Shown in pieces: positions 26,303 to 36,834 of a DNA stretch of 64,000 nucleotides. The stretch spans positions 62,001 to 126,000 of the forward strand of contig NZ_JAGMUL010000015.1 of NCBI RefSeq assembly GCF_019049285.1, written 5' to 3'. Origin of the DNA: Streptomyces sp. AC550_RSS872. Its GTDB lineage: Bacteria > Actinomycetota > Actinomycetes > Streptomycetales > Streptomycetaceae. The position numbers and the translations under genes were made by a program. Below the pieces are notes generated by a model. It made no database searches, had not been told where the DNA came from, and saw nothing but the letters and a program-made list of their open reading frames with translations. Within the stretch, counting starts at the first letter, position 1; each line of letters starts with the position of its first letter.

Positions 26303-26841
26303 GGCGGCACCGGGTCGGCCGAGCGGACCGGCCAGCGCGCGGAGTGGCCGGGCGGCAGGCCGAGGTCCTCCCGTACGGCCGTGTAGTAGCCCTCGCGCCC
26401 GGCGCGCTGCTGGTCCAGCAGCGCCCGCCAGGCCGCGGTGTCCTGCCCGCCGTCGCGCACGAACCGCTCCATCTCCATCACGGTCACGACCCATGCCCGT
26501 GCCCTCTCCACCACCGCGTGGCTGCCCAGCATGATCAGCGCCTCACCCGAGGGATCCCTCGCACCGTTCGCCTCGGCGAGCAGTGGCTTGGCCTCGTCGA
26601 TGGTGAGGGGGTCAGGATGGTTTCCGTGGCCGAGCCCGGCGGCGACCCGGTACGCCAGCGTGACCGTCTGCTTCACCGACCGCGCGTAGTCGGCGTACAC
26701 CGCCAGCCGCCGCTCCTCCCAACGCGCCGTCTGCTCCCTCCGGAACCTCGCCTGATCGCCCCGCACGACCACCACATACGAACCGAGCGCGCCGATCACG
26801 ACGCCGATGAGAGCGGGGAGTTGCTGAATGAACACGGACAT
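26293..26841 (-). CDS. hypothetical protein with one N-terminal membrane helix
   Basis: The 182-residue protein starts with a single hydrophobic segment (ALIGVVIGALGSYVVVV, residues ~9-26). A charged helical part follows, RFRREQTARWEERRLAVYAD, resembling the stalk of many actinobacterial anchored proteins, then a mostly helical C-terminal domain. No catalytic motif is visible. The sequence is likely anchored with the C-terminus in the cytosol. It converges with the SDR gene. Function unknown. Confidence 0.72.
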   Translation of the reverse strand: MSVFIQQLPALIGVVIGALGSYVVVVRGDQARFRREQTARWEERRLAVYADYARSVKQTVTLAYRVAAGLGHGNHPDPLTIDEAKPLLAEANGARDPSGEALIMLGSHAVVERARAWVVTVMEMERFVRDGGQDTAAWRALLDQQRAGREGYYTAVREDLGLPPGHSARWPVRSADPVPPQR

Positions 26842-26850
26842 GGACGCACG

Positions 26851-27027
26851 CTATCGCTGGGCCGGGTCGGCGAACCCGAGGACATCGCGGCGGCGGTCGC
26901 CTTCCTGGCCTCCCGGGACGCGGCCTGGATCACCGGCACCACCTCACCGTCGACGGCGGCCTCACGCGGTCCACACCGGCTTCCGGGCAGTGGTGCGACG
27001 CTCGGGCGACGCCTGAAGGACACCTGA
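26851..27027 (+). pseudogene. frameshifted C-terminal fragment of an SDR gene
   Basis: Reading plus from about 26857 gives LGRVGEPEDIAAAVAFLAS then AAWITGTT, the typical end of an SDR. The expected TVDGGLTRS follows only after a one-base shift, near 26950. No start or N-terminal domain is present. It is a relic rather than a gene, and its left end overlaps the start of the minus-strand hypothetical gene. Confidence 0.65.
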
Positions 27028-27144
27028 GGGCTCCGGCGAAATTTCACCGTTCGGTCACAGCCCGGCCACGGCCACAACCGATCCCCCCGCACACCGGTCT
27101 AGCTGGCAGAAGTCCACAGGACCACGCAAGGGAGAGGCCCGGCC

Positions 27145-27846
27145 ATGGGGGACATACGCAGACGGCGCGCCGTCGCACTCGGCATCACATCAGGACTCGT
27201 CGCACCGCTCGCGCTGACGCTCGGCGCCGCACCGGCGCAGGCGGCGCCGAGCTGTACGACCCAGACCGGGCCGTATCAGAAGAAGGTCGAGAAGTTCCTC
27301 GGCCGGCCGGTCGACGGCAAGCAGTCCACCGCCGACTGCAAGGCCATCCAGGCCTTCCAGACCAAGCACGGCATCACCCCGAACGCCGGCTACGCGGGCC
27401 CGGTGACCTGGGGCGTGATGGACCTGATGCTGAAGCAGAAGGCCGTCGGCAACAACCCCAACAAGGACGGCAAGTGCCCCGTCAACAAGGGCCGCATCGC
27501 CTGTGTGAACCTCACGCTCCAGCTGAGCTGGATCCAGGACGGCAGGAAGCTGGTCTACGGCCCGGTCCCGGTCCGCACCGGCCGCAACGGCTATGAGACG
27601 CGCACCGGCCTGAAGAAGATCTACTGGCGCAACATCGACCACGTGTCGAGCATCTACGACGTGCCGATGCCGTACGCCCAGTTCTTCGACGGCGGCCAGG
27701 CCTTCCACTCCGTCGGCGTCAGCATGTGGAACCCGCCGGGCTCGCACGGCTGCGTCAACATGACCAAGACAGACGCGAAGAAGTACTGGTCGCTGCTGAA
27801 GAACGGCGACGACGTCTACGTGTACGGCCGCAAGCCGGGCACCTGA
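27145..27846 (+). CDS. secreted L,D-transpeptidase with peptidoglycan-binding-like domain
   Basis: The 233-residue protein has a Sec signal with cleavage after AQA near residue 33. A PG-binding-like helical domain follows (KKVEKFLGRPVDGKQST, residues ~38-100). The YkuD catalytic domain carries the motif AFHSVGV with SHGCVNM ten residues on, giving the His and the nucleophilic Cys. Such enzymes cross-link peptidoglycan stems 3-3 or tether proteins to them. GGGAGAGG lies about 7 bases before the ATG. The gene stands alone. Confidence 0.87.
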   Translation: MGDIRRRRAVALGITSGLVAPLALTLGAAPAQAAPSCTTQTGPYQKKVEKFLGRPVDGKQSTADCKAIQAFQTKHGITPNAGYAGPVTWGVMDLMLKQKAVGNNPNKDGKCPVNKGRIACVNLTLQLSWIQDGRKLVYGPVPVRTGRNGYETRTGLKKIYWRNIDHVSSIYDVPMPYAQFFDGGQAFHSVGVSMWNPPGSHGCVNMTKTDAKKYWSLLKNGDDVYVYGRKPGT

Positions 27847-27889
27847 GTCAGGACAGGCACCCGGCTCGCGAGTCGATGTCGGGGAAACG

Positions 27890-29092
27890 TCACACCGCGG
27901 GGGCGTCCCCGAAGTCCGGGATCTCCAGCCTGACCCCGCCCTGTCGCGCGGACTCGTGCGCGACGATGCCCGGCAGGGTGTAGCGGGCCGCCACCCACGC
28001 GTTCACGGACGGCAGGGAGCGGCCGTTGACCGCGGTCACGAAGTCGTCCACCAGGAAGTGGTGGCTGCCTTCGTGACCGTTGTGCAGGTTGTCGAACTCC
28101 CGGGGCAGCCGGGACCGGTCGTGCACCGGCGCGGAACCCGAGGTGAAGGCGGCCCGCAGGTCCGGCGCGATGTGCTGGAGCGACGGGTCGTCAGGAGCCA
28201 TGGTGGGCTTGGGTTCCAGCAGCTCGCTGATGTCCTGGACGCCCTTCTTGTCCTGCCACAGGGCCACGGTGGCGAGCTGCTCCATGCTCGCCTCGGTGCC
28301 GAAGAAGCGGAAACGGGATTCCCGGATGTGGGACGGGTATCCCACCCGCCGGAACTCGTTCGTACGGAACGAGCCGCCGCCCGCGACCTCGAACAGCGCG
28401 GTCGCGTTGGACACGTCGTTGCCGAACTGGCTGACGGCCTTGTCGAAGACGCCGTCGCCGCGGTCGTCCACGACCCCGATCGCCGACACGCTCACCGCGT
28501 GCGTCCGCCACGCCCCCAGCACCCCGCCGACCGCGTGCGTCGGGTACAGCAGCGGGGGATAGCTGGCCGTCGCCTTCCAGTTCTCGCCGCCGCTGTACTG
28601 GTACGCCTCGTAGAACCCCAGGTCCATGTCGTGGACGTAGTCGCCCTCGGCGTAGAAGAGCCGCCCGAAGGCGCCCTCCGCGATCTGGTTGCGGGCGTGC
28701 ACCGTCGCCGGGTTGTACTCGCTGGTCTCGCCCATCATGTACGTCAGACCGGTCGCCTTGACGGCGTCGATGATCGCGGCGATCTCCTCCGTGGTGATCG
28801 CCATGGGGACGGCGGAGTAGACGTGCTTGCCGGCGTTCAGGCCCTGGAGGACCAGCGGGCCGTGGGTCCAGCGCTGGGTGAAGATGGCGACCGCGTCGAC
28901 GGCCTGCGACTCCAGCATCGCCTCGTACGAGGCGAAGGTGCCGGCGAGTCCCTGTGCGTCGGCGAGCTGCTCGGCCCGCTCGGGCAGCAGATCGGTGACG
29001 TACACGTCGCTGACACCGGGGTGGGCCTGGAACAGCGTGGCGAACTGGCCGGAGAACTGGCCGGCGCCGACGATGCCGAGGGAGAACGTCAT
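27890..29092 (-). CDS. Gfo/Idh/MocA family NAD-dependent sugar dehydrogenase
   Basis: The 400-residue protein has the N-terminal Rossmann motif LGIVGAGQFSGQFATLF, the family AGKHVYSAVPMAITTEE around the usual EKP (here SAVP), and a C-terminal beta-sheet domain. The EKP lysine that normally takes part in catalysis is absent, replaced by A-V-P, so chemistry may differ. It is the last gene of a sugar-uptake operon; its ATG lies 14 bp after the binding-protein stop. The enzyme would oxidise or epimerise the imported sugar in the cytosol. Confidence 0.87.
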   Translation of the reverse strand: MTFSLGIVGAGQFSGQFATLFQAHPGVSDVYVTDLLPERAEQLADAQGLAGTFASYEAMLESQAVDAVAIFTQRWTHGPLVLQGLNAGKHVYSAVPMAITTEEIAAIIDAVKATGLTYMMGETSEYNPATVHARNQIAEGAFGRLFYAEGDYVHDMDLGFYEAYQYSGGENWKATASYPPLLYPTHAVGGVLGAWRTHAVSVSAIGVVDDRGDGVFDKAVSQFGNDVSNATALFEVAGGGSFRTNEFRRVGYPSHIRESRFRFFGTEASMEQLATVALWQDKKGVQDISELLEPKPTMAPDDPSLQHIAPDLRAAFTSGSAPVHDRSRLPREFDNLHNGHEGSHHFLVDDFVTAVNGRSLPSVNAWVAARYTLPGIVAHESARQGGVRLEIPDFGDAPAV

Positions 29093-29106
29093 GGAGTGGG
29101 TGCCTT

Positions 29107-30450
29107 TCACTGGCCGAGGACGAGGTTGATCTGGTCGTTGGTCTGATCGAGGCTGCTCACGGGCTTTCCATTGCCGTAGATGTCCTCCATCGCGGGCGCC
29201 ATGAGCGCCGTCATGTCCGCCGAGTAGCTGGCGATCGGATAGGAGAAGGTCCTGAAGCGCTTCTTGTCGGCCACCGGTTCGGTGAAGGCCGAGACGTCGA
29301 TGCCCTTCTTGTCGTAAGCGGCGACGGCGGCCCTGGTCCCGGCCGGAGTGGCGGGGAAGACGACGCCGTACCTGCCGACGACGGTCTGGCACTCGTCGGA
29401 GGCCAGATACGCCACCCACTTGCGGGCGCCCTCCTTGTTCCTGGCGGCCTTGGTGATCGAGTCGGCGAGACCGTTCATCATGGTGGCGCGTTTGCCCGTC
29501 GGGCCGACCGGGGTGAGCGCGGTCTTGATGTCCAGGCCCTTGAAGCCCGCGTAGGTGGAGATCATCCAGGCCCCGTCGAACGCGGCGGCGGCCTTCCCAG
29601 CGGCGACCTGGGTGTTCGCCTGGTTGGACTGGACGTTGTAGTCGGAGAGCGGGGGCATGTAGCCCTTCTTCGCGAGTCCGAAGTACCACTGGACGACGGA
29701 CTGGAAGGTCTTGCTGTCGTACTGGTACTTCGTGCCCCAGCGCGGCTTGTCCAGGTAGCTCCATCCGGCGGAGGCCGCGAAGTTGCTCCACTGCGTCTGG
29801 CCGTCGCCGAAGCCGCCGCCGTTGCTGGCGAGGCCGTACACCTTGACGTTGTTCTTGTCGAAGCCCGGCTCGTCGCCGCGCCTGCCGTTCCTGTCGATCG
29901 TGAGATGGGCGACGGCTTTCTCGAACGTGCCGCCGTCCTTGGGGTTCCAGGCCAGGTTGTCCAGCTGCTCGGCGGTCAGTCCGGCGTCCTTGGCCATCTT
30001 CTCGTTGTAGAAGAGCGCGACCGTGTCCCAGTCCTTGGGAGCGCCGTACCGGTGGCCGTCCTGGCCGATCCAGTTGGCGCCGAGTCCGGGCTGGTAGTCG
30101 GAGTCCTCGATGCCGAGGTCGTCGAGCGGCTCGAGGACCTTCAGGTCGGCGAACTGGCCGAAGTTCTGGATGTGGTCGGTGAACACGTCCGGCTGGGTGC
30201 CCGCGATGAAGCCGGCGGTGAGCTTGGTCCAGTAGTCGCTCCAGCCCAACTGGGTGATCTTGACCTTGAGCCCGGGGTTCTCCTTCTCGAACCCCTTGGC
30301 GCAGGCCTGGTAGGCGGGCAGCTGGTTGGCGTCCCAGAGCCAGTACGTCACCGTGTTCGCGGACGATCCGGCGGAGCCGCCGTTCGCGCAGCCGGTCACC
30401 AGGGACAGTGCCAGCGCTCCGGCGAGCGCGGTCAGCGTACGAAGTCGCAT
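29107..30450 (-). CDS. ABC transporter sugar-binding lipoprotein
   Basis: The 447-residue protein has a signal ending in the lipobox LVTGC with the lipidated Cys at residue 21. The mature family 1 extracellular solute-binding fold has the usual KITQLGWSDYWTKLTAGFIAG, PDVFTDHIQNFGQF, and a C-terminal KEGARKWVAYLASDECQ. It would deliver a sugar or oligosaccharide to the two permeases encoded upstream. It lies 10 bp after the second permease stop. The ligand cannot be read from sequence. Confidence 0.92.
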   Translation of the reverse strand: MRLRTLTALAGALALSLVTGCANGGSAGSSANTVTYWLWDANQLPAYQACAKGFEKENPGLKVKITQLGWSDYWTKLTAGFIAGTQPDVFTDHIQNFGQFADLKVLEPLDDLGIEDSDYQPGLGANWIGQDGHRYGAPKDWDTVALFYNEKMAKDAGLTAEQLDNLAWNPKDGGTFEKAVAHLTIDRNGRRGDEPGFDKNNVKVYGLASNGGGFGDGQTQWSNFAASAGWSYLDKPRWGTKYQYDSKTFQSVVQWYFGLAKKGYMPPLSDYNVQSNQANTQVAAGKAAAAFDGAWMISTYAGFKGLDIKTALTPVGPTGKRATMMNGLADSITKAARNKEGARKWVAYLASDECQTVVGRYGVVFPATPAGTRAAVAAYDKKGIDVSAFTEPVADKKRFRTFSYPIASYSADMTALMAPAMEDIYGNGKPVSSLDQTNDQINLVLGQ

Positions 30451-30460
30451 GCTCGTTCCC

Positions 30461-31399
<939 letters not shown>

Positions 31400-31417
31400 C
31401 TCGGTGTCTCCCTTCCG

Positions 31418-32335
31418 TCAGCCGAGGTCGGTCCGGCCGGCCCGGGTGAGCCGGTACTGGAGCACGGTGATCGCGCTGAGCACGATGAGCAGGGCCACGG
31501 ACATCGCCGAGGCGTAGCCGAACTGGAAGCGGCCGAAGGCGGAACCGTAGATGTAGTACTGGAGGACGTTCGTCGCGTTCGCCGGACCGCCCGCGGTCGT
31601 CACGGCGACCGTGTCGAACACCTGGAACGAACCGATCACCGTCATGATCAGAACGACCGCGAGGACCGGGCGCAGCAACGGCATCGTGATCCGCCAGAAC
31701 ATGCGCCACTCGCTTGCGCCGTCCACCTTCGCCGCCTCGTACATGTCGTTCGGGATCGCCTGAAGACCGGCGAAGAGCAGGAGCGCGGTGTAGCCGACGT
31801 GCCGCCAGACGTTGATCAGGGCGATGGTGGGGATCGCCCAGGTCTCGTCGGCGAGGAACGGTATGCGGTCCACGCCGACGGCGCTGACGATCTCGTTCCC
31901 GATGCCGAGCTGGGTGTCCAGGATCCACAGCCAGACCAGGCCGGCCACGACGTTCGACATCAGGTACGGGGTGAGCACGACGCCCCGCAACAGTGCCGAC
32001 TGGGTCAGTCGCTGGAGCAGGACGGCGATGGCGAGCGCCGCGACCGTCTGGACGCCGATGTTGATGAAGACGTACTCGACGGTGACCGTCAGCGAGTTCC
32101 AGAAGATCGGGTCGTTGACCATGCGGACGTAGTTGTCCAACCCCACCCACTGCGCCGGGGTGAGCAGGTTGAACCGGGTGAAGCTCAGATAGATGCCCCG
32201 CAGCGTCGGCCAGAGCAGGAAGACCAGGAAGCCCAGCAGCGCCGGAGCGATGAACACCGCGGCGAGCCGCCCGTCCCCCTGGTTCTCTCGGGAGCGGGCC
32301 CGCCGTTTCCTCGGGCTGCTGGAGGCGATGGTCAT
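31418..32335 (-). CDS. sugar ABC transporter permease (MalF-like)
   Basis: The 305-residue protein has six membrane helices and the MalF-type sequence YEAAKVDGASEWRMFWRITM. The ATG at 32335 was chosen because AAGGGAG lies 7 bases upstream; a start at 32374 would add 13 residues with no ribosome site. It is the first gene of the operon, facing the divergent ROK regulator. It partners with the MalG-like permease. Confidence 0.91.
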   Translation of the reverse strand: MTIASSSPRKRRARSRENQGDGRLAAVFIAPALLGFLVFLLWPTLRGIYLSFTRFNLLTPAQWVGLDNYVRMVNDPIFWNSLTVTVEYVFINIGVQTVAALAIAVLLQRLTQSALLRGVVLTPYLMSNVVAGLVWLWILDTQLGIGNEIVSAVGVDRIPFLADETWAIPTIALINVWRHVGYTALLLFAGLQAIPNDMYEAAKVDGASEWRMFWRITMPLLRPVLAVVLIMTVIGSFQVFDTVAVTTAGGPANATNVLQYYIYGSAFGRFQFGYASAMSVALLIVLSAITVLQYRLTRAGRTDLG

Positions 32336-32369
32336 CGGGAGACTCCCTTGTCTGCGCGGCTCGTCCTCG

Positions 32370-32387
32370 GCCACTTACTTTTGTGGC
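32370..32387. promoter_or_regulatory. candidate ROK operator between divergent genes
   Basis: GCCAC, eight bases TTACTTTT, then GTGGC form a perfect 5-bp-arm inverted repeat 34 bases upstream of the permease start. The intergenic region is AT-rich around it. It could be the binding site of the ROK regulator, but the arms are short. Confidence 0.4.
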
Positions 32388-32501
32388 GGAAGAATCCAGC
32401 CGTCAAGAGGTGCGCTGACATCTTCTTCAAGCCGGATCAGAGGCTCTAGGATGGTGGTGTTGGTTTCATGAAGAAAAAAATCATGTGGGAGTCTGACGAC
32501 C

Positions 32502-33662
32502 ATGACCCCAGTAGCCGCCAGCTGGCTTCCGCTCAGCCCCGGTGAACGCTCGGTGGCGATCGAGGTGCTCCTCGGTGGTCCCCTGTCCCGCACCGAACTC
32601 GCCCGGCGCCTCGACCTGTCCGCGGGCAGCCTCACCCGGCTGACCAAACCGCTGATCGAGTCGGGCCTCCTGGTCGAGGTCACCGAAGCGGGGGTCCCGG
32701 CGGAAGCACGTCAGGGCCGCCCCTCCCAGCCGCTGGACGTCGTCGCCGAATCCCGCTCCTTCATCGGCTTCAAGGTCACCGAGGACATGGTCTACGGCGT
32801 CGTCACCACCCTCAGAAGCGAGATCGTCGCCCGCTACGACCGCACGCTCACCGGCCGTGAGCCCGCCGAGGTGGTGGAGGTGCTGGGGGAGATGACCGAC
32901 ACCCTCGCCGCCGCTCACCCGCGGCTCGCCGGCATCGGCATCGGCGTGGGCGGCCTGGTCGAGGACCGGTCCGTGGTCGGGGAGTCACCGTTCCTGAACT
33001 GGCGTGACGTACCGCTCGCCGAACTGGTCGAGGACCGCACGGGGTTGCCGGTCGTCGTGGAGAACGACGTCGCCGCCCTCGTCGAGGCGGAGGCCTGGTT
33101 CGGCGCCGGCCGTGGTCTGGAGCGCTTCGTCGTCCTCACCATCGGCGCCGGCATCGGCTACGGGCTGGTCCTGGGTGGCAAGCGGGTGCCCTATGCCGAG
33201 GAGGACCGCGGCTTCGGCCGTCACTGGATCGTCGACCCCAACGGTCCGCTCACCCCCGACGGGGCGCGCGGCAGCGCCGTCTCCCTGCTGACCATCCCCA
33301 ACATCCGCTACCAGGTCCAGGCCGCCACCGGCCGTGACTCGACGTACGAGGAGATCCTCGGGCTCGCCGCGGCCGGCGAGCCGATGCCGGCCCGCGTCAT
33401 CGAGGAGGCGGCCCGGGCGCTGGGCACTCTTGTCGCCCAGATCGGCAACTTCGTGCTGCCGCAGAAGATCCTGCTCGCCGGCGAAGGGGTGGGCCTCATG
33501 GACGTCGCCGGGAAGACGGTGACGGAGACCATCCGTGCTCAGCGGCATCCGCTGGCCGCTCCGATCGACCTGGAGACCAAGGTGTCCGACTTTCACGACT
33601 GGGCCCGTGGTGCCGCCGTTCTCGCGATCCAGGTTCTGGTCCTGGGGGCGGCGGACGCCTGA
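32502..33662 (+). CDS. ROK-family transcriptional regulator of the sugar-uptake operon
   Basis: The 386-residue protein has an N-terminal winged helix (SRTELARRLDLSAGSLTRLT, residues ~28-50) and a ROK domain with GIGIGVGGLV, PVVVENDVAALVEAEAWFG and TIGAGIGYGLVLGG. The usual kinase motif DxGGT is replaced by FKVTED, and the Cys-x-Cys-Gly zinc signature is replaced by DPNGPLTPDGARGSA, so it is a regulator, not a kinase. It is divergent from the permease operon at 32335, the typical position for a repressor released by the imported sugar. Confidence 0.9.
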   Translation: MTPVAASWLPLSPGERSVAIEVLLGGPLSRTELARRLDLSAGSLTRLTKPLIESGLLVEVTEAGVPAEARQGRPSQPLDVVAESRSFIGFKVTEDMVYGVVTTLRSEIVARYDRTLTGREPAEVVEVLGEMTDTLAAAHPRLAGIGIGVGGLVEDRSVVGESPFLNWRDVPLAELVEDRTGLPVVVENDVAALVEAEAWFGAGRGLERFVVLTIGAGIGYGLVLGGKRVPYAEEDRGFGRHWIVDPNGPLTPDGARGSAVSLLTIPNIRYQVQAATGRDSTYEEILGLAAAGEPMPARVIEEAARALGTLVAQIGNFVLPQKILLAGEGVGLMDVAGKTVTETIRAQRHPLAAPIDLETKVSDFHDWARGAAVLAIQVLVLGAADA

Positions 33663-33774
33663 ACTCCGCGATCTCTGCTGACAGATGCACGTGATCAGTA
33701 ACACGGTCCGCTATGTCCGTATTGTGCGAGCTTGCTCACAGCGCCTTCACCTGCGGAACCGTATGCTTCACAGC

Positions 33775-33948
33775 ATGTCCACCACTGTTGCATTCGCCTC
33801 CGAGCGATCGGCTGACGAGGTCAACGAGGAGATCCGGGCGCTGTGGCGCCGGTCGGGCGGGACACTGAGCGTCGAACAGCGCGAGGAGTACCAGCGCCTT
33901 GTCCTGGAGTGGGCCGCCGCGGCCCCCCAGCCGGCGAAGGCGGCCTGA
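33775..33948 (+). CDS. small conserved-type Streptomyces protein of unknown function
   Basis: The 57-residue protein reads RSADEVNEEIRALWRRSGG and QREEYQRLVLEWAAA, a charged two-helix pattern. It resembles short uncharacterised Streptomyces proteins I have seen, with no domain name. The ATG at 33775 was chosen; another ATG 12 bases upstream is possible and neither has a strong ribosome site. A strong hairpin follows the stop. It has no signal peptide and is likely cytosolic. Confidence 0.6.
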   Translation: MSTTVAFASERSADEVNEEIRALWRRSGGTLSVEQREEYQRLVLEWAAAAPQPAKAA

Positions 33949-34017
33949 GTCGCCCGCCTCGGCGCAGACCCGAGCACCCTCCTCCTCGACACACCTCTCC
34001 ACGCATCGCCACACCCT

Positions 34018-34044
34018 CCGGTGGGGCACCCCCTGCCCCACCGG
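34018..34044. terminator. bidirectional hairpin terminator
   Basis: CCGGTGGGGCA and TGCCCCACCGG form a perfect 11-bp stem around a 5-base loop. It lies between the small protein gene and the stop of the convergent protease gene. Confidence 0.85.
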
Positions 34045-34050
34045 GCCCTG

Positions 34051-35421
34051 TCACCCCCAGGTCGCCGAGTAATACCGCCGATAGGCCTTGCGGTCCTGTT
34101 CCGCGCGGATGAACCGCGTCGCCGCAAGCGCGACCAGGCTGCCCGCGATGATCAGCAGGCCCGGGCCGACGTTCTTCGGGTCCGCCAGCCGGGACAGCAG
34201 TGTCACGGCGTCCGCGCCGGTCACCGGGGCCGACGAACCGGGCGCCGCGTCACCGGGTGAGGCCGCGCCCTGCGGGGCCGACGCGGACGGCGCCGGCGAG
34301 GCGCCCTGACCGGAGCCGTTCTGCGCCGCCACGAGCAGCTTCACGTCGAGCGCGGCCAGTGCCTTGGTCACCGGCTGGAAGAACGTCGTACCACCCGCGT
34401 TGCAGTCGCCGCTGCCTCCCGATGTCACACCCAGCGCGACGCCCTCCGAGAACATCGGGCCGCCGCTGTCGCCCGGTTCGGCGCACACATTGGTCTCGAT
34501 GAGCCCCGTGACCGTCCCCTCCGGGTAGTTGACCGTGGCGCCCAGCGCCGTCACCTCGCCGTCGCGCAGCCCGCTCGTGCTGCCGCTGCGGAACACCCGC
34601 TGCCCGACCGCGGGATCGGCCGCACCGGTGATCCGTACGCCCTTGCCCGCACCGATGGACACGACGTCCGCACCGGCACCGGCATCCCCGCTCGCGTACT
34701 GGACCAGGGAGTAGTCGGCGCCCGGAAAGTTCTGCTTGATCGTCTGGCCGACCTGCTGGGTGCCCCGGTTGTCGGCGAACCACACGGAACCGTCGGGCCC
34801 GCAGTGCCCCGCCGTGAGGATGAAGTCACGCTGTCCGTCGGTGACGTTGAAACCGGCCGAACAGCGCCCGGCGGTCGACAGCAGCGGCAGCGCGCCGTTC
34901 AGCCGCGTGGTGAACGTGCCCTCGGTGCGCTCCATGCGCACAAAGCCGCCGATGCCGTCCGCGACCTTTGTCATCCGCGACCAGTCGGCGGCCGACACGG
35001 TGCTGTCACCGCGCACGACCACCTCGTTGGACCGGTAGTCCATCACCCATGCCGTACCGGCCACCCGGGGCGCCGAACGCAGTGTCGACGTCGCCGAGTT
35101 CAGCTCGTCCATGCTGTGGTCGACCATCTTCGCCTCGGCACCGGCCTTGCGTACCTCGGCGGCCGCCTCCTCGTCGGTGACCGCGACGACCGGCTTTCCG
35201 TCGGCGCCGATCCAGCTGCCCGCCGTACGGGAAGCGCCCAGCCGCGCGACCAGATCACTGCCGGTGCCGGCGGCCGAGGCGGCGTAGGTGCGTGGGACGG
35301 ATGAGGCGTCGGGGGGTTCGCTCGCAACCGCGCGGGTGACCATCGTTCCTCCGAGGAGGAGTCCGCCGACGGCCGCCAGCCGTGTCACTCGCCGGACGAG
35401 ACGTCGTCGTGCGTGCCTCAT
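34051..35421 (-). CDS. membrane-anchored S1 (streptogrisin-like) serine protease
   Basis: The 456-residue protein has a signal peptide, a propeptide of about 150 residues ([20 protein letters not shown]), and a chymotrypsin-like domain. The triad is His in ILTAGHC, Asp in GADYSLVQY and Ser in [10 protein letters not shown]. After the catalytic domain a Ser/Ala/Pro stalk of about 50 residues leads to one membrane helix ([19 protein letters not shown]) and a basic tail. Secreted streptogrisins normally lack the anchor, so this one stays at the cell surface. It would be made as an inactive precursor and mature by cutting off the prodomain. Confidence 0.87.
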   Translation of the reverse strand: MRHARRRLVRRVTRLAAVGGLLLGGTMVTRAVASEPPDASSVPRTYAASAAGTGSDLVARLGASRTAGSWIGADGKPVVAVTDEEAAAEVRKAGAEAKMVDHSMDELNSATSTLRSAPRVAGTAWVMDYRSNEVVVRGDSTVSAADWSRMTKVADGIGGFVRMERTEGTFTTRLNGALPLLSTAGRCSAGFNVTDGQRDFILTAGHCGPDGSVWFADNRGTQQVGQTIKQNFPGADYSLVQYASGDAGAGADVVSIGAGKGVRITGAADPAVGQRVFRSGSTSGLRDGEVTALGATVNYPEGTVTGLIETNVCAEPGDSGGPMFSEGVALGVTSGGSGDCNAGGTTFFQPVTKALAALDVKLLVAAQNGSGQGASPAPSASAPQGAASPGDAAPGSSAPVTGADAVTLLSRLADPKNVGPGLLIIAGSLVALAATRFIRAEQDRKAYRRYYSATWG

Positions 35422-35598
35422 GCAGGGCTCCCGAACCAGTACAGCGCGGCGTCAACGCCGCGGGGCCCTCCCGTAGTTGAGCACCCTCTCTCCATACGTG
35501 GCCCGGCCCGCCCGTGTTCACCGCACGGCCGATCATTCCCGCGCCGGCGTCCTCACCAGCGGTTCCCGCCCACCGCACCGGCGCCTATCTTGTGCCCC

Positions 35599-36777
35599 AT
35601 GACCAGGATCCCGCACGCGACGTCCGGCGAACCGAATCCCCTTCACGCACTCACTCTCGACCGTCTGCGATGTCGTACGAGCACGAAGTGGCGCACCCAC
35701 CCCGACGACGTGCTGCCGATGTGGGTGGCCGAGATGGACGTCCCGCTCGCCGAAGCCGTCGTCCACGCGCTCACCGAGGCCCTCGCACTCGGCGACACGG
35801 GATATCCGGCGGGCACCGGCTACGCAGAGGCGCTTGCCGGATTCGCCGAGAAGCGGTGGGGCTGGGACGGACTCGCCGTGCAGCGGACCGCGATCGTGCC
35901 CGATGTGATGCTCGGTGTGGTCGAAATGCTCAAACTGGTCACCGGAGCGGGCGATCCGGTCGTGGTGAACTCACCCGTCTACCCGCCGTTCTACCAGTTC
36001 GCCGAGCACATGGACCGGCAGGTGATCGAAGCGCCGCTCGACGCCGATCTGCGCATCGACCTCGACATACTGGACGCCACGTTCCGGCAGGCGACCGCGG
36101 GCGGCTCGCGCGCCGCGTTCCTGCTGTGCAGCCCCCACAACCCGACCGGCACCGTGCACACCGCCGGGGAACTGGCCGCCGTGGCCGCACTCGCCGACCG
36201 CCACGGCGTCCGGGTGGTCGCCGACGAGATCCACGCCCCGCTCACCGCGGCCGGCGTCGACTTCGTGCCGTATCTGACCGTCCCGGGCGGCGAGAGCGGG
36301 CTGTCGGTGATGTCGGCGTCGAAGGCCTGGAACCTGGCCGGCCTCAAGGCGGCCGTGGCCGTCGCGGGCCCCGAGGCCGCCGCCGACCTGGCCCGGCTGC
36401 CCGAAGTGGTCAGCCACGGCCCCAGCCACCTCGGCATCATCGCCCACAGCGCCGCCCTGCGCGACGGCACCGCCTGGCTCGACGCCCTGCTCACGGGCCT
36501 CGACGACAACCGGCGCCTGCTCGCCGACCTCCTCGCCGAGCACCTCCCGGCGATCACCTACCGCCCGGCCGAGGCCACCTACCTCGCCTGGCTCGACTGC
36601 CGCGCCCTCGGCCTCGGCGACGACCCGGCGGACGTCTTCCTGCGGCGCGGCCGCATCGCGCTCAACTCCGGGATCCCGTTCGGCACCGGGGGAGCGGGGC
36701 ATGTACGGCTGAACCTCGCGACGTCACCCGAGCTGATCACGGAGGGTGTGCGGCGGATGGCGGCGGCCCTCGACTGA
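35599..36777 (+). CDS. MalY/PatB-type PLP-dependent C-S lyase or aminotransferase
   Basis: The 392-residue fold-type I PLP enzyme has [18 protein letters not shown] near the N-terminus, the MalY/PatB hallmark. It also has [26 protein letters not shown], the PLP lysine in [15 protein letters not shown] and the C-terminal Arg in [10 protein letters not shown]. Members split cystathionine and other cysteine conjugates, some acting as aminotransferases. The ATG at 35599 was preferred. It lies 57 bp before the next gene, which may share its transcript. The substrate is unknown. Confidence 0.88.
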   Translation: MTRIPHATSGEPNPLHALTLDRLRCRTSTKWRTHPDDVLPMWVAEMDVPLAEAVVHALTEALALGDTGYPAGTGYAEALAGFAEKRWGWDGLAVQRTAIVPDVMLGVVEMLKLVTGAGDPVVVNSPVYPPFYQFAEHMDRQVIEAPLDADLRIDLDILDATFRQATAGGSRAAFLLCSPHNPTGTVHTAGELAAVAALADRHGVRVVADEIHAPLTAAGVDFVPYLTVPGGESGLSVMSASKAWNLAGLKAAVAVAGPEAAADLARLPEVVSHGPSHLGIIAHSAALRDGTAWLDALLTGLDDNRRLLADLLAEHLPAITYRPAEATYLAWLDCRALGLGDDPADVFLRRGRIALNSGIPFGTGGAGHVRLNLATSPELITEGVRRMAAALD

Positions 36778-36834
36778 GCCGCGCGGTGGGGGCGCCCCTC
36801 GGCGTCCCCGCACCCGCTGCCTACACTTCCGGCC

